Shown here: in pieces, positions 46,412 to 57,199 of the stretch
Layout of the letters: each line of letters begins with the position of its first letter
Numbering within the stretch: position 1 is the first letter of the stretch
Assembly: GCA_009760855.2 (NCBI GenBank)
Contig: WPIO01000009.1
Coordinates: 8,881,001 to 8,945,000 of the forward strand
Origin: Cristatella mucedo
Lineage: Eukaryota; Bryozoa; Phylactolaemata; Cristatellidae
Reading direction: 5' to 3'
DNA: 64,000 bases
The notes under the pieces: model-generated
Databases searched by the model: none
The model's input: only the letters and a program-made list of their open reading frames with translations
Told to the model about the DNA's origin: nothing
Program-made: the position numbers and the translations under genes

Positions 46412-46593
46412 AGATATAGCAGCTGCGCGTGCGGCAGCGGATGCGCTCGCCGCCGGCCGCGTCTAGTCGCCAGCTCCAGCAGGTGGAAGAGGAGAGAGAC
46501 GGAACAGCCGACAGGGTCGGCCGACGCGGCCGGCGAAAAGTCTCGAGCAAACTGTGCCGATAGTCAGCGAAGCGTCGCAATCTGCTGAGAGCT

Positions 46594-46627
46594 GCGCCGG
46601 CTGCCAGCTTCGGCTGGCAGCCGGCGC
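46594..46627. repeat. 15-bp hairpin with UUCG tetraloop
   Basis: GCGCCGGCTGCCAGC (46594-46608), TTCG, then the exact complement (46613-46627). The closing pair is C-G, giving the exceptionally stable cUUCGg RNA loop if transcribed rightwards. The complement gives a CGAA loop. Confidence 0.95.
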
Positions 46628-46744
46628 TAGCGGGCAGCGGCGCCAGGCATTCAACCTCTGCGGTTGACCAAGGGTAGGACGAGGGCGTGTCGCCACGTGC
46701 GGTTGGCGAGTGACCACACCTGGGAGCCCACCGTATAATTCCAA

Positions 46745-47500
46745 ATCATCATGATAATAATTATTATTAATGCTATTATGCATTCGTAAGTGCCTCAGAG
46801 AACAGAATCGCTGGTGTGGGCACTTTACATAGTAGGCGGTTTGTATAGTGCCGACCATCATGTACAGCTCCATTTCATCGTTAACGTCATGCAATGCATC
46901 TCCGTCAATAACTTCTCCGAACCACAAAGACTAAGTGGGTGTTACGTCGAATTTCTACAGGTTAGAGTAAGAATTTTTGCTTTGTACCGTCGATCATCTG
47001 AAAGCTATCGCAGCTTCTTTAGCTAAGGAGACCCCTAAGGTTGAACCTCTGGGGTTTTTGGACTAGCCTCGCAGCCTTATTCGCCGCCTGCTGCAGAGGC
47101 TTCGTGGCGTTTGGAAGAGTGGTAAAAATGGAGTTACATCGGCCCAGCGCCTTTAGGGAACCAGGGAGCGAGCACGGTTTTTAGCTAGCCACCGAGGTAG
47201 AGAGTCTTTAATCTTAAAGAGAATTGAACGCGATGCCTAGGTGTAGAAGCGATCTTCAAAATGAAGCTTCTATACTTGATCAGCTATCGGAGGGGACACC
47301 TGAATTCCGAGTACGCGCTGACGGCTGTACTAGATCACCGCTCATAGCCACAGCTTGGAGTGTTCCACGATAGGGAGCTCGGTTTTATCTTCGTTTAGCT
47401 TAAGGACATTTGTCCAGGATCATTTGTCCAGGATCGAATGTCTCATAGGCAAGCATTCAGCTTATGAGTCGCTCCAGTGAATTCCGATCGTTTAATGGCG

Positions 47501-47572
<72 letters not shown>

Positions 47573-47830
47573 GGCTATCGTCACTATTGAAGCGATTGCT
47601 ATGATGCTAGCATGACAAATTCCCTAGAGGATCCACATAGCTGGAGAACAGCAAAAGACTGAGAACGGCCCACCGCGGAACTCCACATGTCAGCCGATCT
47701 TCCGGATGAGACGTATAACGCCTGCTGAATAAGGAATGCAGCGGCTTCCACCTCCGGACAGAACTAGAACTAGCAAGCGAAGCGCTCGCAGCGATGCTCG
47801 TCCAAACAGGTTCGTGGCGCATACCGACGA
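46745..47830 (-). mobile_element. decayed LINE-B with preceding tail, (TA)n inside
   Basis: At 46745-46830 there is a diverged LINE-A-like tail. From 46870 rightwards the minus strand shows the LINE-B 3' UTR (CCACAAAGACTAAGTGGGTG), coding remnants to 47450 and an RT block at 47822-47610 (LTCGVPRWAVLSLLLFSSYV, related to CGVPQGSVLGP). A pure (TA)n run sits at 47505-47569. Confidence 0.75.
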
Positions 47831-47879
47831 AGCCCTGAATCTGGGACGCGGCTTGTGACTTTATGCGCAGCTATAAATA

Positions 47880-48060
47880 AATAAAATAAATCCTAGCTGA
47901 TTAAACAGCCTCTTTTGTACAGCGACAGAAGAGCCTTTACGGCTATCACCACCGCTTGCAGTGGCGACAAAGGATCGCCCGCCGCAGGAATCAAACCCTC
48001 GACCTCGGGACCGAGGTCGTGAAAGCAACCGCCTTACCTAGTGCGCCATCACGGCTATGC
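47880..48060 (-). mobile_element. SINE-A, minus strand
   Basis: GATTAAACAGCCTC, AGCGACAGAAGAGCC, GCTATCACCACCGCTTGCAG, GCAGGAATCAAACCCTCGAC and GACCTCGGGACCGAGGTC, with the head hairpin conserved. Confidence 0.92.
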
Positions 48061-48179
48061 ACGGAGTTATGCCGACTGTCACCGAACGCGGCAACAACGA
48101 GGAGCGAGCGCCCTCTACCGTAAGGCAACAAGTCCGTATCCACCGCATAGAGAAGAAGTCTATTCGACAGCGGCGGAGG

Positions 48180-48262
48180 GTTGCACCCTTCCATAACAAT
48201 TGCATAACCAGCCATAACCTCCATAACCATTGCATAACCAGACCCCTCCATAACCAGCCTTA
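48180..48262. repeat. CCATAACCATTGCATAACCA minisatellite
   Basis: About four imperfect units built from CCATAAC and TTGCATAACCAG. Confidence 0.88.
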
Positions 48263-48384
48263 GCGAACAGCAACATTTGTATGGCTAAAAGCTTAGAGCT
48301 GACCTCAGCTCGACCGCCAACAAGCCAACCGCCTGCCCACTACATGGCTGCGGCGGCTATTATGCTGTCTTAGCCATAAAAAAT

Positions 48385-48525
48385 ATAATTCATTTATATA
48401 GCGCCCCAAGAGAACTTAATCTCAATTCAGGCGCTTCACATATGTCTCGGGGCTCGAGCCCACGACCTCAGCCAGGCCTTGGTCGGGGCGAGCACCTTAA
48501 CCGCTGGGCCAAACCAACTCAGCAT
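48385..48525 (-). mobile_element. SINE-B, minus strand
   Basis: TTCATTTATATAGCGCCCCA, AGAGAACTTAATCTC, GGGGCTCGAGCCCACGACCT, GGTCGGGGCGAGCACC, then AACCGCTGGGCCAAACC. Confidence 0.92.
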
Positions 48526-48889
48526 AGATGTTCACATAATTGGTACCAAGCCTCGTTATCGTTCAAGAGCCGCGAATAGCTTATATATCTTAGCAGTCGT
48601 AGCTTGGCTGGCTAAGCACTCTGCCGCTTCACCTCCACCTCCTTGAATTAAGGAATTAAGGCTGCCCTCAGCCGGAATAATAAAAACCTAGCACACAGCA
48701 GAATACGGTCGAGGCGTCGACGTTCGGCTTCGCTGCCTCAAATATTACTTTTTAATATTATTTGTCATTTGTATCTCTCAGTTAAATTGCCACCTAGAAT
48801 TTTTTGCAGTTGGCTAGTGGCGCCATCTAGACTTAGGCTCATTTCAGGGAATTGAATTTTTTTTTTACGTCGTTAGTGGCCCTCTTGCC

Positions 48890-49085
48890 TTCGGGTCTTA
48901 GCTTAGGGTGAGGTGTTGGCACTTCTTGACCAAGATGGCAGGTTCGAGTCCTGCAGCTGAAAACTCCACACTTGCTTGATGCCAGCTGGGTTACAACACC
49001 AAAAGCCGCAACGTGAAGGGAGGATCAGCCATTTGAATCCGCCGTTTCATTAATTTCATTTAATTTTATTAAATCAGTCGCTTGT
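48890..49085 (+). mobile_element. diverged SINE-A
   Basis: GGGTCTTAGCTTAGGGTGAG (head), GGCAGGTTCGAGTCCTGCAG (B box) and a T-rich end. The body is more diverged than in other copies. Confidence 0.75.
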
Positions 49086-49594
49086 ACTTTTGCTTTGAGC
49101 TTGTGTAATGATAAATGCAGAGACATGATAATGGGTATTGATTCCACTGGGGTAAGTCCGAATATGGAGTCATCTCTATACGATCGTTAAAGGACGATAA
49201 TGGATCAGAGATGAACTCCCACCTCGGTAAAGCGTACGATCGGAGGACGTGTCATTTAGTCGAATTCGCAATTAAGAAGCCTCAGCCAAGGCACACGTTT
49301 TTGCGAGTATGACAAGCCTGACCCAGAAGCGCTGGCCGGCCATGCAATCTGTACGGTCGAGATCTCTCGGCCTCTTGATCAGCACGGCGAAAGGGCAATG
49401 ATCCCCAGCTTCCCGTCGGGTGTCGATAGCGAAACGCATACGACCGCAGGCGGAACCAGCCGTCCCGTAGGATCCCTCAGCTTCTTCGCGAGGCGATCGG
49501 TCTGTCTACTTTCTACTGCTTCCTGCTTTTCTTCCTCTTCGAGTGGATGTCGCGGTCGCACTTGGTCCGTCTTAGGTGATAATGATAGGAACAT
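49086..49594. other. intergenic, nothing recognised
   Basis: No gene or element recognised. Confidence 0.5.
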
Positions 49595-49878
49595 ACTAAT
49601 AATTACAAGATATTTGCTTAGCGCCCTAAGAAGAGAGCCGAGTCGAGTCTAGTCGCAGCAGGCGCTTCGCAAAGGCAGCGTAACGGAAGCAATACTGCGA
49701 GCGATGACATGCACAGCGTAAGCACAGATGAGAAAATATTCGTACGAATCCAGCGAGCGCCATTAGGAACCAGGGGCTTCTTTTCAAGTGTCTCTTAGTC
49801 AGGGATGCGGTGACGTCAGTCGGGAGTGAGATCCAGCCTTTGAGAGCATATGAACTTGAGAAAATGCAACTTTCGCTA
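49595..49878 (-). mobile_element. diverged LINE-A 3' end, head-to-head with next copy
   Basis: A hairpin-like tail (TTAGCGCCCTAAGAAGAGAG…GGCGCTTCGC), then UTR and coding remnants (GTCGGGAGTGAGATCCAGCC corresponds to the WNSLP region) in minus orientation. Confidence 0.75.
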
Positions 49879-49879
49879 T

Positions 49880-50945
49880 AGACGAGCCCACCAGCTGATT
49901 TGTTTACAACTCACTTGCTGAATGCATTGATGACATCCGCACATGAATGGCAGCAAATTTTCTAAAACTAAACTATGATAAAACTAACTTACTAGTTATG
50001 GGCAAACCCAGTGTGATTCAGAGATTAGAAAGGCTGACTCTCAAAATTGGCTCTGCCAGCATATCTCCTGTCGAATCAGCTCGAAATCTAGGTGTCATAT
50101 TCCAAAGCGACCTCTCGTTAGACGACCATATCAGCTCCACAGTCAAATCTGCCTATTTTCAGCTTCATAACATTGGTAAAATTCGGGCTTGTTTAGATAA
50201 GAATACCACGTCTAAGTTGGTCCATGCATTCGTGACATCTCGTCTCGACTTCTGCAACTCACTGCTTACTGGCCTACCAGCATGTGTGATCAGGCGATTG
50301 CAGCTGGTGCAAAACTCGGCAGCTAGACTTGTCTGTTGTGAGCGTTGCAGTTGCCACATTACTCCACTTCTCGCCGACCTGCACTGGCTACCAGTCAAGC
50401 AACGGATTGACTTCTTAAAGGTTTTGTAGCTCACTTTTAGGTCCCTTCATTCTATGGCTCCAGCCTACCTCTTAGATATACTACCCCATCAGGCCAAGCA
50501 TCGTACCACCCGCTTTTCGGAATCCAACAGTCTACAAATACCTCGTACAAACCTCAAATCCTTTGGAGACCGTGCATTTAGTTCGTATGCTCCCAAAGCC
50601 TGGAACTCCCTCCCGACCTGCGTCAGAACATCCCCTGACCTGACCACATTTAAAAGGAACCTAAAAATACACCTATTTAGGACAGCATTTAGTGGGTCCT
50701 TGTGATTCGTCCTTGATGTGCTTATGCGTGCTGACACTGTAAATGCTGCCACTAACCACATTTGCATGCTGACCCTGTGCATGTCACCCCTAACCATATT
50801 ATTCATTTCGTTTGTTTTTCAAGCATGATTTTACTTACCATTCAATTGCATTTCCTTTTGCAGCAAATGTAAAGCGCCTAGAAAGAGATTAAGTTCTCTG
50901 AGGGCGCTGTATCAAGTACATTATTATTATTATATTATTATAACT
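49880..50945 (+). mobile_element. LINE-A, 5' truncated, well preserved 3' half
   Basis: The plus frame 49947-50429 encodes MAANFLKLNYDKTNLLVMGK, then [30 protein letters not shown] and [19 protein letters not shown]. After a one-codon break it continues at 50454-50705 (RAFSSYAPKAWNSLP, LFRTAFSGSL). The UTR, the hairpin at 50874-50907 and ATT repeats at 50921-50940 follow. It is the cleanest 3' end of the family here. Confidence 0.93.
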
Positions 50946-51309
50946 GTAGGCGCCCCGGAGCACACGCCGGAAGACACGCAATGCCATGGCGGCCATGACG
51001 CCCCGTGTTATCGGGGAACCAATGACGGCTTAAAAGCAGCGATAATGCTGTCTGTGTAGCTCTGCTAGCATGCGGTATTGCTGAAGAACGCTTACCCGTT
51101 GATACAGCTGCCAGGCATATATAATTTGCCAGCTCCTCTGTCATTACAGTGCTCATAAACTTGGGTTTCAATATAATTTATCATTTGATACCTTCCAGCA
51201 TAAGCTAGCCACTTGCTAGGAGCTACTTGCACAACAGTGAGTCTACTCACTACCTCGATTGCTCTCGTGACTCTGCTATACTTCCCACTTCCCACTTTGT
51301 TTCGTGCAA
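50946..51309. other. intergenic, nothing recognised
   Basis: A short unassigned spacer between LINE fragments. Confidence 0.5.
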
Positions 51310-51445
51310 TGAAATCTGTTGGCTACCGAATGCGTACCGAAAGCCGCTTAGGCTGTGAGAGCGCTATACAAAACTCTCCTGTGTAACACCCACATTGTCT
51401 TTGCGGATTTGTGGAGTTACAGACGGAGCTACGTATATACAGTTA
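51310..51445 (+). mobile_element. LINE-B 3' terminus
   Basis: TCTGTTGGCTACCGAATGCG, GCGCTATACAAAACTCTCC and the hairpin around CCCACATTGTC, ending near 51440. Confidence 0.88.
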
Positions 51446-51454
51446 CAAAAGTTG

Positions 51455-51925
51455 TAACAAGGTGTCACAAATGCATGGATCAACTTAAACGTGGTATCCT
51501 TGTCAAAGCAGATCCGAAGTTTTGAAATATAATTCAGCTGAAAGTACGCAGACTTGACTGTGGAGCAGATGCGTGGTCTTGCGAATGGTAACTTTGGAAC
51601 GGGTCTTGCTGATTTCGTGCAGATGACACGGAAGTTATTCGTGCCTGCACCATTTTAAGGAATAACTAAGTTTCCGATTTCTGATTCATGGTGACTCAGG
51701 AGCATTAGTCACCCATGACTAGTAAGTTTGTTTCAACCATTGCATTGCAGTGCCAGTGATGCCTAGGCAAGATGACAGGCACTCAAGTGTGACTTGGTGA
51801 TCAACTTATCAAATCTGTCAAAAGACTCAGCAAAACAAGCAGAGAGATAGTACATAGGTCTGCATTCTTAACAAGGTCTTTATATACCGGCAGCAACACT
51901 GACTCTGTGGAGTGAGTAGGACTAC
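51455..51925 (-). mobile_element. decayed LINE-A RT fragment, minus strand
   Basis: The minus strand corresponds to the thumb and RT regions (GTGGTATCC…, CAGTGATGCCTAGGCAAGA, AAGACTCAGCAAAACAAGCA) of LINE-A with many indels. Confidence 0.8.
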
Positions 51926-51934
51926 AACCTAATT

Positions 51935-53710
51935 GGACTAGTCCACTGGACCCTATTTCCACTGTCCTGCTTCTACGATGCATTGATCTGCTGCTGCCTT
52001 GCACAACTAACATCATACATGTTTCATTAGCTGCAGATCATGTCCCAGCATCTTTCACAAAGGCTTTGGTGAGGCCACTACTCAAGAAAGCAACACTAGA
52101 CAAAGAGAACTTGAGCAATCTTTCCGCCCAGTCTCCCTTCTATCTTTCCTATCAAAGACACTGAACAAGTCGTGGCAGACCAGCTGAACTCATATATTGG
52201 AACTCAAAACCTCGCTAGTAAGTTCCAGTCTGGCTTTAGAGCTAATCACTCCACAGAGTTAGCAATGCTTTGGGTGTATAACGACTTACTTAGGAATGCA
52301 GACTTAGATCAAGTACCTCTGCTTGGTTTACTCGACCTTTCGGCAGCTTTTGATACTGTCGACCACCGAGCCCTTCAAGAGCGCCTCTCATCAAATCTGG
52401 GCATCACAAGCACTGCTCCGCAATGGTCCAGGTCCTATCTCAGTGGGAGACTCCAGAGTATTGATATGAATTGACAAAGATCATCCAAGGAACCTCTGAA
52501 ATATGGGATACCTCAGGGCTCCGTGCTGGATCCAGTTCTTTTCACAGTTTATACTCACCCTCTTTCCGATGTGATTGCCAAGCACAATCTAGGCTTTCAC
52601 TTCTGTGCGGATGACACTCAGTTGTACCTTTGCTTTGATCCCTCCCAGCCTTCGAGCACCTCGAATTCTCTCAAGTCCCTTGTTGCATGTATTGGTGACA
52701 TCTGCACATGGATGGCAGCAAATTTTCTAAAATTAAATTATGATAAAAGTAACTTATCAGTAATGGGCAAACCAAGTGTGATCCAGAAATAGGAAAGGCT
52801 AACGCTCAAAATCGGCTCTGCCAGCATATCTTCTGTTGAATATGCACGAAATCTGGGCGTCCTGTTCAAAGGTGACCTTTAATTAAACGACCACATCAGC
52901 TCCACGGTCAAGTCTACCAACTTTCAGCTAGACGACATTGCTAAAATTAGGGCTTGTTTCGACAGGGATACCACATCTATATTGGTCCATGCATTTGTGA
53001 CATGCCTTCTCGACTTCTGTAACTCACTGCTTGCTGGCCTATTGGCATGAGCAATCAGGCGATTGCAGCTGGTGCAAAACTCGGCAGCTAGACTTGTCTG
53101 CCGTGAGCGTCGCAGTTCATTACTCCACTTCTCGCCGACCTGCACTGGCTACCAGTCAAGCAACGGATTGACTTCAAGGTTTTGTCGCTCACTTTTAGGT
53201 CCCTTCATTCTATGGCTCCAGCCTGTCTATCAGATCTACTCCCCCACCAGGCCAAGCATCGTACCACCCGCTTTTCGGAATCCAACAGTCTAGAAATACC
53301 TCGTACAAACCTTAAATCCTTTGGAGACCGTGCATTTAGCTCGTATGCTCCCACAGCCTGGAACTCCCTCCCGACCTGCATCAGAACATCCCCTGACCTG
53401 ACCACATTTAAAAGAAACTTAAAAACATACCTATTTAGGACAGCATTTAGTGGGTCCTTGTGATTCGTCCTCGATGTGCTTGTGCGTGCTGACACTGTGC
53501 ATGCTGCCACTAACCAAACTGGCATGCTGACCCTGTGCATGCCACCCCTAAACACGCTATTCTTGTTGTTTATTGAGCATAATGCCACTAACCATTCGAT
53601 CGTGCTTCCTTTGCAGGAAATGTAAAGTGCCTAGAAAGAGATTGAGTTCTCTGAGAGTGCTACATCAAATGCATTATTATTATTATTATTATCATTATTA
53701 TTATTATAAC
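51935..53710 (+). mobile_element. LINE-A, RT to 3' end
   Basis: Blocks: ADQLNSYIGTQNLASKFQSG, LLDLSAAFDTVDHRALQERL and RSYLSGRLQSIDMN followed by a stop (about 52474), FHFCADDTQLYLCF (catalytic YADD is CADD), thumb with frameshifts, LHSMAPACLSDLLPHQ and WNSLPTCI. The UTR, hairpin and ATT/ATC repeats lie at 53673-53706. Several stops show it is dead. Confidence 0.92.
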
Positions 53711-54989
53711 ATATTTGCTAGGTTTAAAGTTTTGATGTAAAAATCCAACTTCGACTGGTCAGTTTGGCTGTGTCAAAATATTTTTAACGGCAACCTTTTT
53801 GAAAGGTGCAGGGACTACACCTGATGCTAATATTTATCGAACATATTTATCTGAACTCTTCATGCACGGCAGCAGGAAGTCGACGCATCACAGAAAGAGA
53901 TAGAGATAGAGGAGCTTAGAGGGCTCGTAGTCTCCTTAGTCTGGGAGATTAACTTTCGAAATGAGATTACCAGCGGCAGGCTTGAATGTGGACATTGAGA
54001 TGCTGCAAGCAATTTAGGGAGGGAAGTCCGGCAAATGTATTGTCATTACCAACATGTCACAGGTTGCGACTCAACCCTCGCTTTGTTAAGAGTTTGCTTT
54101 ATGGAGGCACAGATGTGTGCAATTTTATCGATGAAAAATGCGATAAACTTATTGGTAAAAAAAACAGCAAGTATCCATGTAATGAGATCGCTGACAGAGC
54201 TGTCGAGCAAATGACTCATTTTGTTATCATTCGGCCGGTAGGCCGGAATTCCCCGATAAGCTTGCCATCTCCGGGAGTTTTTGTCGCATGGCGAAGCCTA
54301 TAGAAGCGGTTACTGGGTGGGGGGGGGGGGGAGAGAGAGATTCGTTGACGTCATGTTTACCAAAACCATTTCCAGCAGATCGGCAATGGTTTTCGTGAAG
54401 ATTCCCGGGGCGGAGCCCAGAACGCGCCGGAGACTTTGCTTATGCATCTTAAGTGCAGCTTAAGCTCCAAGGTTTTAAGTCCTTTAGCTGACGGGTTCGG
54501 CGATTACGAAGGTGATTTACATCACTTGGCGATTACTCAGGTCTGAGCCTAGTGGCAAGAGGCGCTTAAGCGTCTTGCCCTGCAGAAGGCAAACCTTCAC
54601 GGCCCGCTGCAGGCGGGGGGGGGGGGGGGGGGTGGGGGGGTGATAATAAGTGTAGGGGTCCATCGGGCTCGCGATGGCGGCCCGATGAAGAATGGAGAAG
54701 CCCTCAGAAGCTCGTTGTTGATGCACCGACGACGACGGCTGCATTGTATCGTATGCAAGCAACTCGAGCGAGTGAGCGTACGCACGGATGTGGCGGTAGA
54801 GGCCGTCGCGTAAGCAGCTCCGGAGCAGCTCCGGGTAGAGAAGAGAAGAGAAAGTGAGCGAGAGGAAAAAGCGTCCTCAAAAAGGCCGTTGGACAAGCAG
54901 AAAGTTTCTCGCTGCAGAACAAGCGGGTCACGCGACCGCATCTGACCCGTTCCAATTAAATCCAGCTTAGTTAGCCCATACTGTCCAAC
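53711..54989. other. intergenic, no gene recognised
   Basis: It contains two G-runs (54317-54330 and 54616-54640) next to GC-rich DNA. No gene or known repeat is recognised. Confidence 0.5.
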
Positions 54990-55492
54990 GGCAGCGCCTA
55001 ATGAAGAGCAAAGTTCTTACGAAGACCCACATGGCCCCCCGCCACGGCTTGGCTCCTTCGTACCTAGCTGAACTGCTGCATCAGTTTCAGCCTGTTCGCG
55101 CCCTCAGGTCCTGTGTGGACAATAAATTAGCTGCCCCATTCCTCCGCTTAAAGACAGTTGGCGACAGAAGCTTTAGCTCTGCAGGTCCTAGACTGTGGAA
55201 CTCGCTTCCACAATTCTTACGCAACGACATATACTCTCCAACTGCCGACTGTGGCACATCTTTTTCAGCGGTCCTGAGCTGCTACTTCTATGCTACTCAC
55301 TACCTCAACTGCTCTCGTGACTCTGCTATGCTTTGCACTTTCTCTTTGTTGCGTGAGACGAAGTCTGTTGGCTACCGAATGCGTACCGAAAGCCGCTTGG
55401 GCTGTGAGTGCGCTATACAAAACTCTCCTGCGTAACACCCACATGGTCTTTATGACTTTGTGGAGTTACTGACGGAGATACATTACATTACA
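54990..55492 (+). mobile_element. LINE-B 3' fragment, best preserved
   Basis: The plus frame 55001-55435 encodes HGLAPSYLAELLHQFQPVRA, VGDRSFSSAGPRLWNSLPQF and LLRETKSVGYRMRTESRLGC, then a stop. The 3' hairpin is at 55439-55463 (stems CCACA/TGTGG and GTC/GAC around TTTAT), and the end is ATACATTACATTACATT. Confidence 0.93.
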
Positions 55493-55534
55493 TTCACTCA
55501 GCGAGCCTGAAGGCCGGGTGCGCGGTGGGGCGGA

Positions 55535-55612
55535 ACGGCATTGTGGGCGTGGGCACGCCCCGCATTAACCACGAAGGCGGCTGCTCCGCCGCTATATAAA
55601 TTAGGCTGCTAA
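55535..55612 (+). mobile_element. SINE-A 3' tail fragment
   Basis: GGCTGCTCCGCCGCTATATA and AATTAGGCTGCTAAATAAAT match the SINE-A tail. The head is diverged or missing. Confidence 0.6.
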
Positions 55613-55614
55613 AT

Positions 55615-55745
55615 AAATACAACTCATTTGTCTAGCGCCCGAGGAGAACTTAATCTCTATCCAGGCGCTTCACATATGCCTCGGGGCTCGAGCCCACGAC
55701 CTTGGTCGGGGCGAGCACCTTAACCGGTGGACCGAACCAGCTCGG
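55615..55745 (-). mobile_element. SINE-B, minus strand
   Basis: AACTCATTTGTCTAGCGCCC, GAGAACTTAATCTCTATCC, GGGGCTCGAGCCCACGACCT and TTAACCGGTGGACCGAACCA. It starts only a few bases after the SINE-A tail. Confidence 0.92.
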
Positions 55746-56289
55746 TAGGTTCAGCTGATCTTCGCTTAGCTTTATCAATTTTTTCAAATTTCGGAAGCGT
55801 CATCGGTAAATCTCGTCAATACATCCTGGACCTTACTGGTATGGCTGTAACCTTATAAACCTGACACGCGAAAGCCGAGACCTTGCTTACGTGCAAGCGG
55901 TGTCCCGCTGCAGCGGAAGCCAAGAGGCGACAGGAGTGGCCCAGAGTCTGCAGTCGCGCGAGCTCGCTGTGTGAGTAAAAGCGTAGTGAGGTCGCCGCCT
56001 CGTGCACTCGGTTCCTAAAGGTTACGACAGTGTTGGGTCGCCCAGCGTGATCTGCGTTTGCAGCAGGTAGTTGAATTGAACAGATAGGGCGGACAAGGAT
56101 TATATTTGAGCAGTATACAAAAAGTGTGGATCGCGTATACTCAAGCACCCGCTCTCATTCAGCCAGAACGCCCTATCTTATGTACAAGCGACCGCGAATG
56201 GCTATCGGGCGAGGTTTTAAGAGCCCTTCACTAAACCGATCTTTCGAGGGCTACCGCTACGCGTACGTGCGACCGGAGCGTTCGCTATG
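55746..56289. other. intergenic, nothing recognised
   Basis: No gene or element recognised. Confidence 0.5.
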
Positions 56290-56455
56290 AACGTTCTCCT
56301 GATTCAACAGCCTCACTTATATAGCTGCTTAAGAGCCTTAACGGCTAACGCCACCGCTAGCAATAGATAATAGAGGTTCGCTCATTGCAGGTATTGAACC
56401 CACGACCTGGGTCAGTGAAGAGCGTGCACCTTACCCTTCGGCTAAGACCCAGGGG
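56290..56455 (-). mobile_element. SINE-A, minus strand
   Basis: GATTCAACAGCCTCACTTAT, AAGAGCCTTAACGGCTAACG, GCAGGTATTGAACCCACGAC (B box) and TTCGGCTAAGACCCA (A box). Confidence 0.9.
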
Positions 56456-56682
56456 AGGCTACACCCCTTCGGGGGGGGGGCAGTGGTCCCTACCCCGCCC
56501 GAATAGTTGATCAGCTGATCTCCGTCTGTTAGGAAGGATTGGAAGTGGGATTATCATTCTTTTATCTTGTCGCCGATATATATAATCTAAGCTACGGAAG
56601 TAGCATCTGCTACCCGACCTAGTTTTGTAGATCGTCTCCCGGTGACCTCTTAATTGACACCATCTCTTGTCGCGTAATAATA

Positions 56683-56860
56683 ATAATATATTTGTATAGC
56701 GCCATCAGAGAACTTAATCTCTTCCTGGGCACCTTGCATGTGCTGCAAAGGAAGCATCATCGAATGGTTAACGGTAGCATGCTCAACAAGGCAACGTGGT
56801 AAAAGGTGACGTCCAGAGGGCGACGTGCTGTAAAGCCAACGCAAGGCGAATTGGAGCGGC
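56683..56860 (-). mobile_element. diverged LINE-A-type 3' end
   Basis: AATAATAATATATTTGTATA, GCGCCATCAGAGAACTTAAT and CTCTTCCTGGGCACC, then the UTR block TGCTGCAAAGGAAGCATCAT. Minus orientation. Confidence 0.78.
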
Positions 56861-57199
56861 GACGGCAAAGGAAATTTAAGCGAGTACGTTGCTTAGCAGA
56901 ACAGAAGAAGGCTTGATGGAGCAAGAGCAGCTGCGAGCTGCATGACCTTCACCTTCGATGTGAGGTCTCGTCCCAAGGTTCCGTGAAAGAAGTGAGGAGC
57001 AGCCGAGCGGATTCTCCCACGCCCTCCCATGGCAGCGTTGGCGTTTATTGTTGGTTAAACAAGTTTATATTAAGTTTATACAAGTTTTTATGAGCCCCCA
57101 AGCTGCTAGATCTGCCGCCGCCCCCTCCCTCCTAGGGAAGCCAAGCCCTAGTCCCTGGGCAGGCGAGACATGAGGTGGAGGAGACAGACCTGAGGCCGT

